The notes below the pieces were generated by a model. It was not told where the DNA came from. It saw only the letters and a program-made list of their open reading frames with translations, and ran no database searches. From positions 79,777 through 143,776 of the forward strand of contig JALOTL010000008.1 of assembly GCA_025457915.1 (NCBI GenBank): a stretch of DNA of 64,000 nucleotides, written 5' to 3'. Below are positions 1 through 8,443 of this stretch, piece by piece; within the stretch, counting starts at the first letter, position 1, and each line of letters begins with the position of its first letter. The position numbers were made by a program, and so were the translations under genes. The stretch comes from Spirochaetota bacterium (lineage in GTDB: Bacteria > Spirochaetota > UBA4802 > UBA5550).

Positions 1-629
1 CCGATTACCCGGGCGAGGATGGCTCTGTGGGCCTCTTCCTTTCTTACCACGCCCTTTTTATGCTCCCCGGGATCGGCCTCGAACTGGGGCTTGATCAGCA
101 TGATTCCGTCGCATCCCTGGAAAATCTCCATGATTTTATCGTATGCCTTTGTTATGGATATGAAGGACAGGTCTGCGGTGATGAATTCCACGTCGCCGTT
201 AAAGCTGGCTGGCGTGAGGCTTCTCACGTTGGTCCTTTCCATAACGACCACCCTGGGATCAGACCTCAGGGAATAATCCAGCTGTCCGTATCCCACGTCA
301 ACGGCGTATACCTTCACCGCCCCGTTTTCAAGCAGGCAGTGCGTAAAACCGCCGGTGGAGGATCCAATGTCCGCCGCGGTCATTCCTTTTACGGAGACAT
401 TGAAGGTCTTCAGTGCATGAAAAAGCTTCTCGCCGCCCCTGCTGACAAAAAGACCGCCCGGCCTGAGCACGGTGATGTTTTCGTCCCCGGATACGGTCCT
501 GGAAGGGGTCCTTACCGTCTCCCCGTCGACCTTGATCCATCCGGCAAGAATCTCCTTCAAGGCCTTCTCCCTGGACTTCGAAAGCCCGCTCTCGGACAGG
601 AATTTATCGAGCCTGGTTCCCTTCTTCAT
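1..629 (-). CDS. tlyA: TlyA-family rRNA 2'-O-methyltransferase (partial, runs off window start)
   Basis: The frame is open from an ATG at 629 down to base 1, so the 3' end lies outside the window. About 209 residues are visible. An S4-type RNA-binding domain covers roughly residues 1-65 (RLDKFLSESGLSKSREKA). It is followed by LFVSRGGEKL and a FtsJ-like methyltransferase core with the SAM-binding motif ADIGSSTGGFTHCLL near residue 90, then DVGYGQLDYSLRSDPRV and ADLSFIS. This order is that of TlyA (often labelled hemolysin A), a 2'-O-methyltransferase of 16S/23S rRNA. Known TlyA proteins have about 250-270 residues, so some 50 are missing. It lies 8 bp after dxs and is probably cotranscribed with it; dxs-tlyA adjacency is common in bacteria. 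Confidence 0.9.
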   Translation of the reverse strand, partial: MKKGTRLDKFLSESGLSKSREKALKEILAGWIKVDGETVRTPSRTVSGDENITVLRPGGLFVSRGGEKLFHALKTFNVSVKGMTAADIGSSTGGFTHCLLENGAVKVYAVDVGYGQLDYSLRSDPRVVVMERTNVRSLTPASFNGDVEFITADLSFISITKAYDKIMEIFQGCDGIMLIKPQFEADPGEHKKGVVRKEEAHRAILARVI

Positions 630-637
630 GGATCCGG

Positions 638-2527
638 TCAGCGCCGTTTTTTTCCGCCCGTTAAAGCGGATGCGATCCTTTCCGTTATGGATTCCTCGTC
701 TATCCCGTGGATCCTGAAAAGCATTGAATTGTCGCCGTGCTGGATGAACCTGTCGGGGAACCCTCCGAGGAAAAGCAGTCCCGGACGGAGCTCGGGACTG
801 ATCAGGGATGCGATCTGCTCGCCGATCCCGCCGGTAACCGTCCCGTTTTCAAGGGTGATGAAGTTCCCGCACCTGCGGATGACCTTTTCAATGCCGTGGA
901 TGTCCATGGGTTTCAGCGTCATTAGATTGACGACGGCGGCGCTTATTTTTTTTCTCTTGAGAATTGACGCGGCGTTGAGCGCCGTCTGGACCATGTCGCC
1001 GGCGGCGAGTATCGCCACATCCGTCCCGCTCTTCATAACCTTTATCATGCCGGGTACGAAATGATTTTTTTCCTCGACGCTGAATCCCTCTATGCCGACC
1101 CTGCCCCGCGGGTATCTTATGGCGATCGGCCCGGAATCATGCCCGGCTGCGTAATATATCATGTCCCTGAGCTCGCTTCCGTTCATCGGCGCCAGTATCG
1201 TGAAATTCGGTATCGATTTTATTATGCTGATGTCGAACAGGCCGTGATGAGTCTCGCCGTCGTCCCCGACTATCCCCGACCTGTCGATCAGAAGCCTGAC
1301 TGGAAGGTTCATCAGCGCAACGTCATGTATCAGCTGGTCCACCGCCCTCTGCAAAAAGGTGGAGTATATCGACACGAATGGCTTCATCCCGGAAGAGGCG
1401 AGCGCGGCCGCGAAGGTGATGCTGTGCTGCTCGGCTATGCCGACGTCGAAAAACCTGCCGGAGATCCTCTTCTCGAACTCGTAAAGCCCGGTTCCGAGCT
1501 TCATCGCCGCGGTGATGGCGACGATCCGTTTGTCGCTCTTCGCGATATGCGCGAGCGTCTTTCCGGCGATTTCGGAGTAGGAGGCAAGATTGCTGTTCCC
1601 CTTGGGGATGCCCGTCGACCTGTCGAACGGCCCGATTCCGTGAAACTTGGCCGGGTTCAATTCAGCGGGAAGGTACCCCTTCCCCTTCTTCGTTATGACG
1701 TGGATGAGCCTGGGTCCGGAATTTATTTCCTTTACGTTTTTAAGAAGATCGATCAGGGAGCCCAGGTTGTGGCCGTCCACCGGTCCGAAATACCTTATCC
1801 CCATATCCTCGAAAAGCTGTCCGGGGATAATCATTCCCTTGAAGCTCTCAAAAAATCTGGTCAGGAATAAAAAAATGGATTCTCCGAACCTGGGGATCCT
1901 CTTCACGAATTCCATCGAGCTGCTTCTGAACCTGTTGTAAAGGGTGCCGGAAATCATCCTTGTGAGGTATTCCGAAAGGGCCCCGACGTTTTTCGATATG
2001 GAATGCTCGTTGTCGTTTAAAATTATTATGAGGTCCTTTTTTAGATGGCCGATATGATTCAGCGCCTCGAAGGCCATCCCGCCGGTAAGGGAACCGTCGC
2101 CAATGATCGCAACGACCCTGTTCTTTTTTTTAGCGAAGTCCCTTCCAACCGCGCTGCCCAGCGCGAGCGACAGACTGGTGCTGCTGTGACCGACACAGAA
2201 AGTATCGAACCGGGATTCGTTTGTTTTCGGAAAACCGCTTATGCCGCCGTACTTCCTTATGTTCTTGAATTCGCTCCGCCTGCCTGTCAGGATTTTATGG
2301 GCGTAGCACTGGTGACCCACGTCCCAGATCAGCCTGTCTTCAGGCGTATTGAAGACGTAATGGAGCGCGACGGTAAGCTCCACGACCCCGAGCGAAGAAG
2401 CCAGGTGCCCGCCGTTTTTCGCGATAACATCAATTATGAGGTCCCTGACCTCTGACGACAGGATCTCAAGCTCTTTAATCCCGAGCCGCTTGAGGTCCTT
2501 CATGGTGTTGATTTTTTCGAGGTACAC
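638..2527 (-). CDS. dxs: 1-deoxy-D-xylulose-5-phosphate synthase
   Basis: This enzyme condenses pyruvate and glyceraldehyde 3-phosphate using thiamine diphosphate, the entry step of the MEP isoprenoid pathway. At 629 aa it has the usual family length. Visible motifs are GHQCYAHKILTGRR near residue 71, GHSSTS near 113, the ThDP/Mg motif GDGSLTGGMAFEALN at about 143, and NDNEHSIS at 171. The second transketolase domain has DVGIAEQHSITFAAALA and DRSGIVGDDGETHHG. The start is GTG at 2527: YLEKINTMKDLKRL matches the usual Dxs N-terminus (LLEKINSPxDLKKL), while the internal ATG at 2503 would cut it off. The gene begins 1 bp after the ymdB stop, so translation is probably coupled. Confidence 0.96.
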   Translation of the reverse strand: MYLEKINTMKDLKRLGIKELEILSSEVRDLIIDVIAKNGGHLASSLGVVELTVALHYVFNTPEDRLIWDVGHQCYAHKILTGRRSEFKNIRKYGGISGFPKTNESRFDTFCVGHSSTSLSLALGSAVGRDFAKKKNRVVAIIGDGSLTGGMAFEALNHIGHLKKDLIIILNDNEHSISKNVGALSEYLTRMISGTLYNRFRSSSMEFVKRIPRFGESIFLFLTRFFESFKGMIIPGQLFEDMGIRYFGPVDGHNLGSLIDLLKNVKEINSGPRLIHVITKKGKGYLPAELNPAKFHGIGPFDRSTGIPKGNSNLASYSEIAGKTLAHIAKSDKRIVAITAAMKLGTGLYEFEKRISGRFFDVGIAEQHSITFAAALASSGMKPFVSIYSTFLQRAVDQLIHDVALMNLPVRLLIDRSGIVGDDGETHHGLFDISIIKSIPNFTILAPMNGSELRDMIYYAAGHDSGPIAIRYPRGRVGIEGFSVEEKNHFVPGMIKVMKSGTDVAILAAGDMVQTALNAASILKRKKISAAVVNLMTLKPMDIHGIEKVIRRCGNFITLENGTVTGGIGEQIASLISPELRPGLLFLGGFPDRFIQHGDNSMLFRIHGIDEESITERIASALTGGKKRR

Positions 2528-2528
2528 T

Positions 2529-3308
2529 TCAAGTCGCCATTCTTACTATCTGTTCGGTTATGCCTTTTTTATTAACCGTAAACATTACTCCGTTTATCTT
2601 CGGGTTGCCCATGGCAGGCTCGTATCTGACCCTGATCTGGTTAATAAACCTGTTGATGGATACATTCTTGTCCATTCCTATGACGGAATCGAAAGCACCC
2701 GTCATGCCTATGTCGGTTATATAGCCCGTCCCCCCGGGGAGTATCTCCTCATCGGCCGTCTGAACGTGGGTGTGAGTTCCGAACATCACCGAGGCCCTGC
2801 CGTCGACGTACCATCCGAACGCCCTTTTCTCCGAAGTGGTCTCGGCGTGAAAATCGACGACGATTATGTCGGACTCATCCTTGATCTTTTCATATATCTG
2901 GTCGAATTTTCTGAACGGGCAGTCGATCGGTTCCATGTTGGTCCTGCCCTGCAGATTGATCACGCATATGGAGATCCCGGTTTTACCGGAGATGCAATAA
3001 CCCTTTCCCTTCACCCCCTCGGGATAATTGGCCGGCCTCAAAAGGGATGGCTCGGAATCTATTATGCTGAAGATGTCCTTGTTGTCCCAGATATGGTTGC
3101 CGCTGGTGATGACGTTGACCCCGGCCCTTAGCAGCTCCTGGGTTATCTCCGGCGTAATGGAAAAACCGCCGGCGGAATTTTCACCGTTCGCTATGACAAA
3201 ATCTATCCTGTGCTGGTCCAGTATGCCCTGCAGCCTGCTGAGCAGGACCTCCCTTCCAGCCCTTCCGACGATGTCGCCGATCGCAAGGATTTTTAAAGAA
3301 TTTTTCAT
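2529..3308 (-). CDS. ymdB: YmdB/TIGR00282-type metallophosphoesterase
   Basis: This is a 259-aa calcineurin-like phosphoesterase of the YmdB family, known in Bacillus to hydrolyse 2',3'-cyclic nucleotides and 3',5'-cAMP. The N-terminus ILAIGDIVGRAGREVL carries the first metal-binding Asp. NGENSAGG, TSGNHIWDN, VDFHAETTSEK and FGTHTHVQTADE supply further metal ligands, with GYITDIGMTGAFDSVIGM near the end. ATG at 3308 is chosen because MKNSLKILAIGD aligns with the family start. A longer frame to 3377 would include an unrelated leader that crosses a hairpin. The rny-ymdB neighbourhood is conserved in many bacteria and suggests a shared role in RNA metabolism. Confidence 0.93.
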   Translation of the reverse strand: MKNSLKILAIGDIVGRAGREVLLSRLQGILDQHRIDFVIANGENSAGGFSITPEITQELLRAGVNVITSGNHIWDNKDIFSIIDSEPSLLRPANYPEGVKGKGYCISGKTGISICVINLQGRTNMEPIDCPFRKFDQIYEKIKDESDIIVVDFHAETTSEKRAFGWYVDGRASVMFGTHTHVQTADEEILPGGTGYITDIGMTGAFDSVIGMDKNVSINRFINQIRVRYEPAMGNPKINGVMFTVNKKGITEQIVRMAT

Positions 3309-3335
3309 TAAAGGTATATTTTTCCCGAAAATGCC

Positions 3336-3361
3336 TTCACCCCCGCACGCGCGGGGGTGAA
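3336..3361 (-). other. Strong hairpin between rny and ymdB
   Basis: An 11-bp perfect inverted repeat (TTCACCCCCGC / GCGGGGGTGAA) encloses the loop ACGC. It lies between the rny stop at 3384 and the ymdB start at 3308. In the direction of transcription the downstream side has no T-run (GGCATTTTCGGG), so it is not a classical intrinsic terminator. It may stabilise or mark the end of the rny mRNA, or act as a partial terminator. The structure is seen directly; the function is inferred. Confidence 0.6.
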
Positions 3362-3383
3362 AAACACGGCTGATCACAGCGCG

Positions 3384-4916
3384 TTATTTTGCGTATTCTA
3401 TTATTCTCGTTTCCCGTATGACAGTAACCTTTACGATGCCGGGGTATTTAAGCTCGGACTCGATCTTCTTCGCTATCTCCCTCGCCATGCCCTCGGCCTT
3501 TTCATCGCTGACAACCGAGTTGTCGACGATGACCCTGAGCTCCCTGCCGGCCTGGATCGCAAAGCACTTTTCAACTCCCTTGAATCCCATCGCGATCTTT
3601 TCAAGGTTGTCGAGCCGCTTGAGATAGGTGTCGAGGGACTCCTTCCTCGCACCCGGCCTCGATGCGGATATGGCGTCGGACACCTGGACGATTACGGCCT
3701 CGAACGTCTCGGCCTGCCTGTCGTTATGGTGCGCCGCGATTATATTGACGCACTTGTCGCTCTCGCCGAACTTCTTTGCCATCTCGGAGCCGATGATTGC
3801 ATGGGCGCCCTCGCCCTCCACCATGCTCCCTTTTCCGATATCGTGCAGCAGGCCCGCCCTTTTAGCGAGCTGGACGTCGAGATTGAGCTCCCCGGCAATG
3901 ATGCCGGAGAAATTGGCGACCTCGATGCTGTGCGCCAGCATGTTCTGTCCGTAGCTCGTCCTGTACTTGAGCTTTCCTATGTGGTACAGCGCGTCCTTGC
4001 TGAGCCCCGGTATACCGAGCTCATAGGCGGCCTTTTCGCCTTCCTCGAGCATGGCCTCCTCGATCTCCTGGGTCACCTTTTCGACGACCTCCTCTATCCT
4101 GGCGGGATGTATCCTCCCGTTCTGGATGAGTCTTTCAAGGGAAATCCTCGCTATCTCCCTCCTGACGGGATCGAACCCGGATATGACGACCACCTCTGGC
4201 GTGTCGTCGATGATCATGTCGACGCCGGTCAGATTTTCAAGGGTGCGAATGTTTCTTCCCTCGCGTCCTATGATCCTGCCCTTCATCTCGTCGGAAGGCA
4301 GCGATACGGTGGTGATGGTGCTGTCAGACGTATAGTCCGATGCGTTCCTCTGGATGGCGGTGATGATTATCTCTTTCGCCTTTTTCTCCGCGGTCCTCTT
4401 CGCCTCTTCCTCGATCTTGTTTATCAGCCTGGTCGCCTCGAACCTCGTTTCGTTCTCCATGTTTTTCAGAAGAACCGCCTTGGCCTCGTCGGACGTCATG
4501 CCTGAAATTTTTTCGAGTTCCTGCCTGTGTCTTTCAAATTCCTTCTTTAGTTCGCTTTCCTTTTCCTTGATTTCCAGCTCTTCAATCTGAATCGTCTTTT
4601 CCTGCTTCTCGATCTGTTCCTGTCTCTTATCCAGGGCCTCCTCCTTCTGGAGAAACCTTTTCTCAATGTTCTGCAGCTCCATCCTTCTTTCCCTCATCTC
4701 CTTTTCGAAGACGTTTTTTTCCTTTAAGAGCTGATCCTTGGTTTCCAGCAGGAGTTCCTTTCTTTTATTTTCAGCCTCCTTCAGTGCGTCCTGAATGATC
4801 CTGTGGGACTTGGCCTCTGCGGAATTCAATTTCACTTTTCCGAGATAGGCCCTAATTCCATATCCGATTGTTATGGCCACTGGGAGAGCGGCAATTAAAA
4901 TTATGATCTCAGCCAT
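3384..4916 (-). CDS. rny: Ribonuclease Y
   Basis: RNase Y is a membrane-anchored endoribonuclease that starts mRNA decay. The 510-aa protein has the full architecture: an N-terminal membrane helix (residues about 2-20), a long charged coiled coil (about 30-200, rich in K, E and Q), a KH RNA-binding domain with LPSDEMKGRIIGREGRNIR, and an HD hydrolase domain with LLHDIGKG, GSEMAKKFGES and AAHHND. The C-terminus VIRETRIIEYAK is typical. A strong ribosome binding site (GGGAGGTAGGAA) sits directly before the ATG at 4916. It is the first gene of the run towards ymdB-dxs-tlyA. The 135 bp upstream of it (4917-5051) hold no gene. Confidence 0.97.
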   Translation of the reverse strand: MAEIIILIAALPVAITIGYGIRAYLGKVKLNSAEAKSHRIIQDALKEAENKRKELLLETKDQLLKEKNVFEKEMRERRMELQNIEKRFLQKEEALDKRQEQIEKQEKTIQIEELEIKEKESELKKEFERHRQELEKISGMTSDEAKAVLLKNMENETRFEATRLINKIEEEAKRTAEKKAKEIIITAIQRNASDYTSDSTITTVSLPSDEMKGRIIGREGRNIRTLENLTGVDMIIDDTPEVVVISGFDPVRREIARISLERLIQNGRIHPARIEEVVEKVTQEIEEAMLEEGEKAAYELGIPGLSKDALYHIGKLKYRTSYGQNMLAHSIEVANFSGIIAGELNLDVQLAKRAGLLHDIGKGSMVEGEGAHAIIGSEMAKKFGESDKCVNIIAAHHNDRQAETFEAVIVQVSDAISASRPGARKESLDTYLKRLDNLEKIAMGFKGVEKCFAIQAGRELRVIVDNSVVSDEKAEGMAREIAKKIESELKYPGIVKVTVIRETRIIEYAK

Positions 4917-5051
4917 TTCCTACCTCCCAATCCCCGTTTTGACCGCGGGCAGACGTTCATGAACGAAACGCATCACCCACGGAACCCGGGTTAATATTTT
5001 TCAGTCATGGACGAAGGTCCCGGCAAATCGGGGACGCGCCTTATCCAACGA

Positions 5052-5531
5052 CTATTTTGAATACTTTTGTCGGATTTTTTCTTCTACGAATCGGGGGACC
5101 AGGGATGAAACATCTCCCTGATAGCTGGCAATTTCTCTGGCGATATTTGATGATATGAAAAGGTTTTCGCCCCTCGTCATCAAAAATATACTCTCAATTT
5201 CCGGTGCCAATTTGCTGTTTATGGTAGCTATCGAGAATTCGTATTCAAAGTCTGCCAGCGACCTGAGGCCTCTTATTATCAAGTTAACCCCGTTTTTTTT
5301 ACAGAAATCAACCAGCAAACCTTCAAATGACGACGACTCTATGCCGCCTATATCCTTGCAACAGTTATTGATAATCTCCAGTCTTTCTTCAACCGTGAAT
5401 AGTGGTTTTTTTGAACTATTAATTGCTACAGCTATTATAAGTTTATCGCAAATCTCCCTTGATCTTTTAATAATGTCGATATGACCTTTAGTTAAAGGAT
5501 CAAAGGATCCCGGATAAATTCCAATTCGCAT
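5052..5531 (-). CDS. coaD: Phosphopantetheine adenylyltransferase
   Basis: The product transfers AMP from ATP to 4'-phosphopantetheine to make dephospho-CoA, the penultimate step of CoA synthesis. It is 159 aa, the usual length. MRIGIYPGSFDPLTKGHIDI carries the nucleotidyltransferase TxGH motif at residues 14-17. RGLRSLADFEYE and the C-terminal ISSNIAREIA motif are both standard for CoaD. The ATG at 5531 is preceded by GGAG with a 4-nt gap and by a good promoter at 5556-5584. The gene stands alone between its promoter and rny. No residue is missing among the motifs I can check. Confidence 0.97.
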   Translation of the reverse strand: MRIGIYPGSFDPLTKGHIDIIKRSREICDKLIIAVAINSSKKPLFTVEERLEIINNCCKDIGGIESSSFEGLLVDFCKKNGVNLIIRGLRSLADFEYEFSIATINSKLAPEIESIFLMTRGENLFISSNIAREIASYQGDVSSLVPRFVEEKIRQKYSK

Positions 5532-5555
5532 AAAACTCCGACAAACTCTTACACA

Positions 5556-5584
5556 AAATTAAGTTTTTTTATAATTTATGTCAA
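5556..5584 (-). promoter_or_regulatory. Putative sigma-70-type promoter of coaD
   Basis: Reading the minus strand, TTGACA (5579-5584) is followed by a 17-bp spacer and TAATTT (5556-5561). Transcription would start about 20 bp before the GGAG ribosome binding site of coaD. The match is by eye only. Confidence 0.6.
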
Positions 5585-5668
5585 GAAATATTATCAGGGA
5601 ACCTCTATTATTTGGATTTAAGAAATTCCCCGTACGGGAAACTCATGTAAAATCCTGGGCCGGATATT

Positions 5669-5692
5669 AAAAAACCGGCGGATACTGGTTTT
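5669..5692 (-). terminator. Probable intrinsic terminator after the NlpC/P60 gene
   Basis: On the minus strand AAAACC and GGTTTT form a stem around a roughly 10-nt interior, followed by a run of T (AAAAAA on the plus strand). It lies about 40 bp after the stop of the NlpC/P60 gene and before the coaD promoter, so it separates the two units. The stem is short. Confidence 0.5.
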
Positions 5693-5733
5693 ACAGGCGC
5701 CCGTTATGCTTTGTTGATTCTGTGCGGGACCCG

Positions 5734-6204
5734 TCAGCTTCTTAAAAAAGTCACCGAGCCCGCATACCTCCTTTTCCAGTATTTGTTATTGATGTCTGCA
5801 TACGATACTTTTTTCCCGCTCCTAGGGGAATGTATGAATTTCGTGCCGCCCAGGTAAATGCCGACATGGGACAGGCTCTTCCCGGTTGTATTGAAAAAAA
5901 TAAGGTCTCCAGGTTTGGCCTGTCTTATGGATATCTTTTTTCCGGCATAAAACTGCTTATGTGAAGTTCTTGGAAGATCGATACCGTTCTTATTATAAAC
6001 GTACCAGACATATCCCGAGCAGTCAAATCCCGCGGGACTAACTCCCCCCTTTTTATATTTGACGCCGATATATCTTTTAGCGGTAACCACGATGCTTTTT
6101 CTCGAGCCGCCTGAAGAAAACCAGCCGTCCCTTCGCAGTCCGGGTACGCATGAAACGAAAATCACCAGGACAGATAAAACGGCCGGAATAATCTTTTTAT
6201 TCAT
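5734..6204 (-). CDS. NlpC/P60-family lipoprotein peptidase
   Basis: This is a 156-aa secreted cysteine peptidase of the NlpC/P60 family, which cleaves peptide cross-links in peptidoglycan. Residues 1-19 form a lipoprotein signal ending in VFVSC-type lipobox (Cys19). The catalytic Cys62 lies in FDCSGYVWYVY, the His in SHVGIYLG (His113), and the third polar residue is His125 in FIHSPRSG. ATG at 6204 is preferred because AAGGA sits 5 nt upstream and the signal peptide follows at once. A longer frame to 6240 adds a leader with no signal character. Closest relatives by motif are Spr/YafL-type hydrolases; the exact bond cut is not known. Confidence 0.9.
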   Translation of the reverse strand: MNKKIIPAVLSVLVIFVSCVPGLRRDGWFSSGGSRKSIVVTAKRYIGVKYKKGGVSPAGFDCSGYVWYVYNKNGIDLPRTSHKQFYAGKKISIRQAKPGDLIFFNTTGKSLSHVGIYLGGTKFIHSPRSGKKVSYADINNKYWKRRYAGSVTFLRS

Positions 6205-6609
6205 ACATTCCTTGCAACCAGGATTGTCCGGCACCGGCATTCTTCATGCCTTTAATTTCGGGCCGGCAAAGACCTGCCGATGCGGCTAAAACGTGGCCGA
6301 TCATTTTTTCCCGTAAAACCACGGACCATGCATCAAACAAGTCCCCGATTAATATATCGGGCAAAGCTTATGCATAATTTAAAGAAAGCATCAAATACTA
6401 ACAAAATATTAAAATTGTATAAAAAATAATCTGCGGTTGGATTATTTAAATATCCTCTTCGGCCGAAACGGGTCCGGATTAGTCACGGTGATTTCATTTA
6501 GCTTGACACTTGAAAATCGTACAAATTTTATGCATTATATAAAGAACAGATTTTCCGGATCAGGGTAAAGGTCTCCGGCCGGACAGAATTACAAAAAAAA
6601 GGGGTTCAC
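6205..6609. other. Divergent intergenic region, no gene seen
   Basis: These 405 bp separate the minus-strand NlpC/P60 gene from the plus-strand Fe-S protein gene. The stretch 6360-6560 is strikingly AT-rich. It holds a weak 6-bp hairpin at 6344-6361 (CCCGAT / ATCGGG) and the promoter listed at 6503-6531. I see no open frame with coding character. Confidence 0.6.
6503..6531 (+). promoter_or_regulatory. Putative promoter of the Fe-S protein gene
   Basis: A perfect TTGACA at 6503-6508 is followed by a 17-bp spacer and TTTTAT at 6526-6531. The gene starts 79 bp further on, after an AAGGGG ribosome binding site. Confidence 0.6.
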
Positions 6610-7674
6610 ATGGATAAGGACATATATGAAAAACTGAGGGAAAGCATAGATAAATACTCGGTGGGCTTCAACGCCACTAAATCCGGCATCGAGATGAAAA
6701 TATTGAAGAAAGTTTTCACCCCGGATGAAGCGCACGTATATATAAACCTGACCCAGAAGCTCGAGACAGCCGCCGTCATCGCCGGACGCGCCGGCAGGGA
6801 TGCAAACGAAACAGCCGCCCTTCTCGAATCGATGAGCGACAAGGGCGTCACGTTCCCCATTAAAAAAAATGATAAAAAATATTACGCGGCGGCGCCCTTC
6901 ATGCACGGCTTTTTTGAGAACCAGGCCGTAAGCGGCATGGACAGGGAGCTGGCGGAAATGTACGAGGAGTACATCAGGGACGGCTTTTTCCCGAAAGCAG
7001 CGGGACTCAGGGCCGTTCCGATAAACATCTCCGTAAACAATAGCGGGCTCGTCCTTCCGTACGACGACATAAAGGACATCATCAATTCAAAAACAAGGAT
7101 AGGCGTGATGAAGTGCGCCTGCGCAGCAAAAAAACAGAAGCTTGAAACGGGATGCAAAAAGCCCGACGAGGTCTGCATCGCGTTCGATTTTTACGCGGAA
7201 TACGGCATAGAGGGATACGGCGCGGGAAGATGGATAACCAGGGAGGAGGCGCTGAAGATACTCGAGGAGACGGAAAAGGCCGGGCTTGTCCACCAGGTAG
7301 GGGGCAGCTCCGGCAATATTGAATGCATCTGCAACTGCTGCCCCGACTGCTGCGTGGGACTGGCGATCTACAAAAAGTTTCCGCAACCGGCAAAGGTCGC
7401 CGGGTCCAATTACTTCGCCTCCGTGAAATCCGGGGAATGCACCGGGTGCGAAAACTGCATCGGGCGCTGTCCGATGGAGGCCATAACGGCATCGGACGGA
7501 CCGATATCGATCAACCCTGACCGCTGCATCGGCTGCGGACTCTGCGCCGGGGAATGCCCGGTGGAGGCAATCACCCTTCACAGGAAGCCGGAAAACGAAA
7601 TCAGGGGCCCGATGCCGCCCGAGAGATATAAATTCATGAGGTCTTCGCTCGATTTCCAGAAGGACATCGAATAG
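6610..7674 (+). CDS. Cysteine-dense 4Fe-4S dicluster protein
   Basis: This 354-aa cytoplasmic protein has two parts. The C-terminus carries a typical two-[4Fe-4S] ferredoxin domain: CTGCENCIGRCPMEAIT and CIGCGLCAGECPVEAIT. Before it is an unusual cysteine-rich stretch with MKCACAAKK, GCKKPDEVC and the dense CICNCCPDCCVG, which probably binds further metal. The N-terminal 150 residues are helical with no motif I can name. Related proteins are found in anaerobes as stand-alone Fe-S proteins, possibly electron carriers or redox sensors, but no partner enzyme is encoded next to it. The start is supported by AAGGGG and the promoter upstream. No signal peptide is present. Confidence 0.8.
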   Translation: MDKDIYEKLRESIDKYSVGFNATKSGIEMKILKKVFTPDEAHVYINLTQKLETAAVIAGRAGRDANETAALLESMSDKGVTFPIKKNDKKYYAAAPFMHGFFENQAVSGMDRELAEMYEEYIRDGFFPKAAGLRAVPINISVNNSGLVLPYDDIKDIINSKTRIGVMKCACAAKKQKLETGCKKPDEVCIAFDFYAEYGIEGYGAGRWITREEALKILEETEKAGLVHQVGGSSGNIECICNCCPDCCVGLAIYKKFPQPAKVAGSNYFASVKSGECTGCENCIGRCPMEAITASDGPISINPDRCIGCGLCAGECPVEAITLHRKPENEIRGPMPPERYKFMRSSLDFQKDIE

Positions 7675-7687
7675 ATACCCGCCTGCG

Positions 7688-7711
7688 CCCCCGGAAGAAT
7701 TCTTCCGGGGG
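7688..7711. terminator. Perfect 24-bp palindrome, terminator-like
   Basis: A 12-bp perfect inverted repeat begins 14 bp after the stop of the Fe-S protein gene: CCCCCGGAAGAA and its complement, with no loop bases apart from the centre. No T-run follows (AATGGTACC), so it is either a U-less terminator, an mRNA-stabilising end, or a protein site. The structure is certain; the role is inferred. Confidence 0.55.
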
Positions 7712-7822
7712 AATGGTACCGCAAACGTCCGCTCGTCAATGCCCCGGATTGTAAAAAAAGTGCTTGAGATTTTCTCCTGCTCCGACATGATATAATAATC
7801 AAAAACAGGAGGTCGACACCGG

Positions 7823-8407
7823 ATGGCCGACAGTAAAATCGCTTCCAATCTCGATAAAAAACTCATGGAAGACGGGATAATAGATCCCGCATACATGGGC
7901 GATTACAAAAAGGTCCACAGTCTGCTCAATAAGCACCTGAGACAGACCGGGAGGATGCTCGACGAGGAAAATTTCAAAAAGGGCGAAGAAAAGCTGAGGA
8001 GCTGGCTGTCGGTCCTCCAGAAAAAAGGCGCAACCCAGGAAAAATTATCCAGCTACCTGCGCTGCGGCCTGGCCCACCTATCTTTCGATTTTATCGAATC
8101 GACATACAAATACATTTCTCCGGACGATCTTATCACCAGGGCTTACCAGTCATTTAAAAAAAGAGGGTTCCATAAAACTTTCTTCAGGGTATCCGCCGCG
8201 GCGAACAAAAAGCCTCCGAAGAAAAAAACAGCGGCCGGGTCATCCATGAAAAAGAAAAAAACACCTGCTAAAAAGACGCAAAAAACCAAACCTTCCCCCA
8301 AAAAAACCGCCGGGAAGACCAGAGCAGCCGGTGGAAAAAAGAAAAAAGCATCATCCCGCGGGAAAAAAACAAAAAAGGGGATCCTGGCAAGGATATTCGG
8401 AAGGTAA
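7823..8407 (+). CDS. Unknown protein with histone H1-like Lys/Ala/Pro tail
   Basis: The 194-aa product has an acidic-to-neutral N-terminal domain (residues 1-125) that I do not recognise; it is predicted mostly helical. The C-terminal 65-70 residues are almost pure K, A, P, T, S and G (KKPPKKKTAAGSS, KKKKTPAKKTQKTKPSPKK). This low-complexity tail resembles those of histone H1, chlamydial Hc1 and AlgP-type proteins, which bind DNA non-specifically. The protein ends in ILARIFGR. The start has a strong AGGAGGT 9 nt upstream. It is cytoplasmic, with no signal peptide. DNA or RNA binding is an inference from the tail only. Confidence 0.7.
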   Translation: MADSKIASNLDKKLMEDGIIDPAYMGDYKKVHSLLNKHLRQTGRMLDEENFKKGEEKLRSWLSVLQKKGATQEKLSSYLRCGLAHLSFDFIESTYKYISPDDLITRAYQSFKKRGFHKTFFRVSAAANKKPPKKKTAAGSSMKKKKTPAKKTQKTKPSPKKTAGKTRAAGGKKKKASSRGKKTKKGILARIFGR

Positions 8408-8443
8408 CGGTCTCTGGGCCCGGTTAAAAAAAAGGGGGGACGG

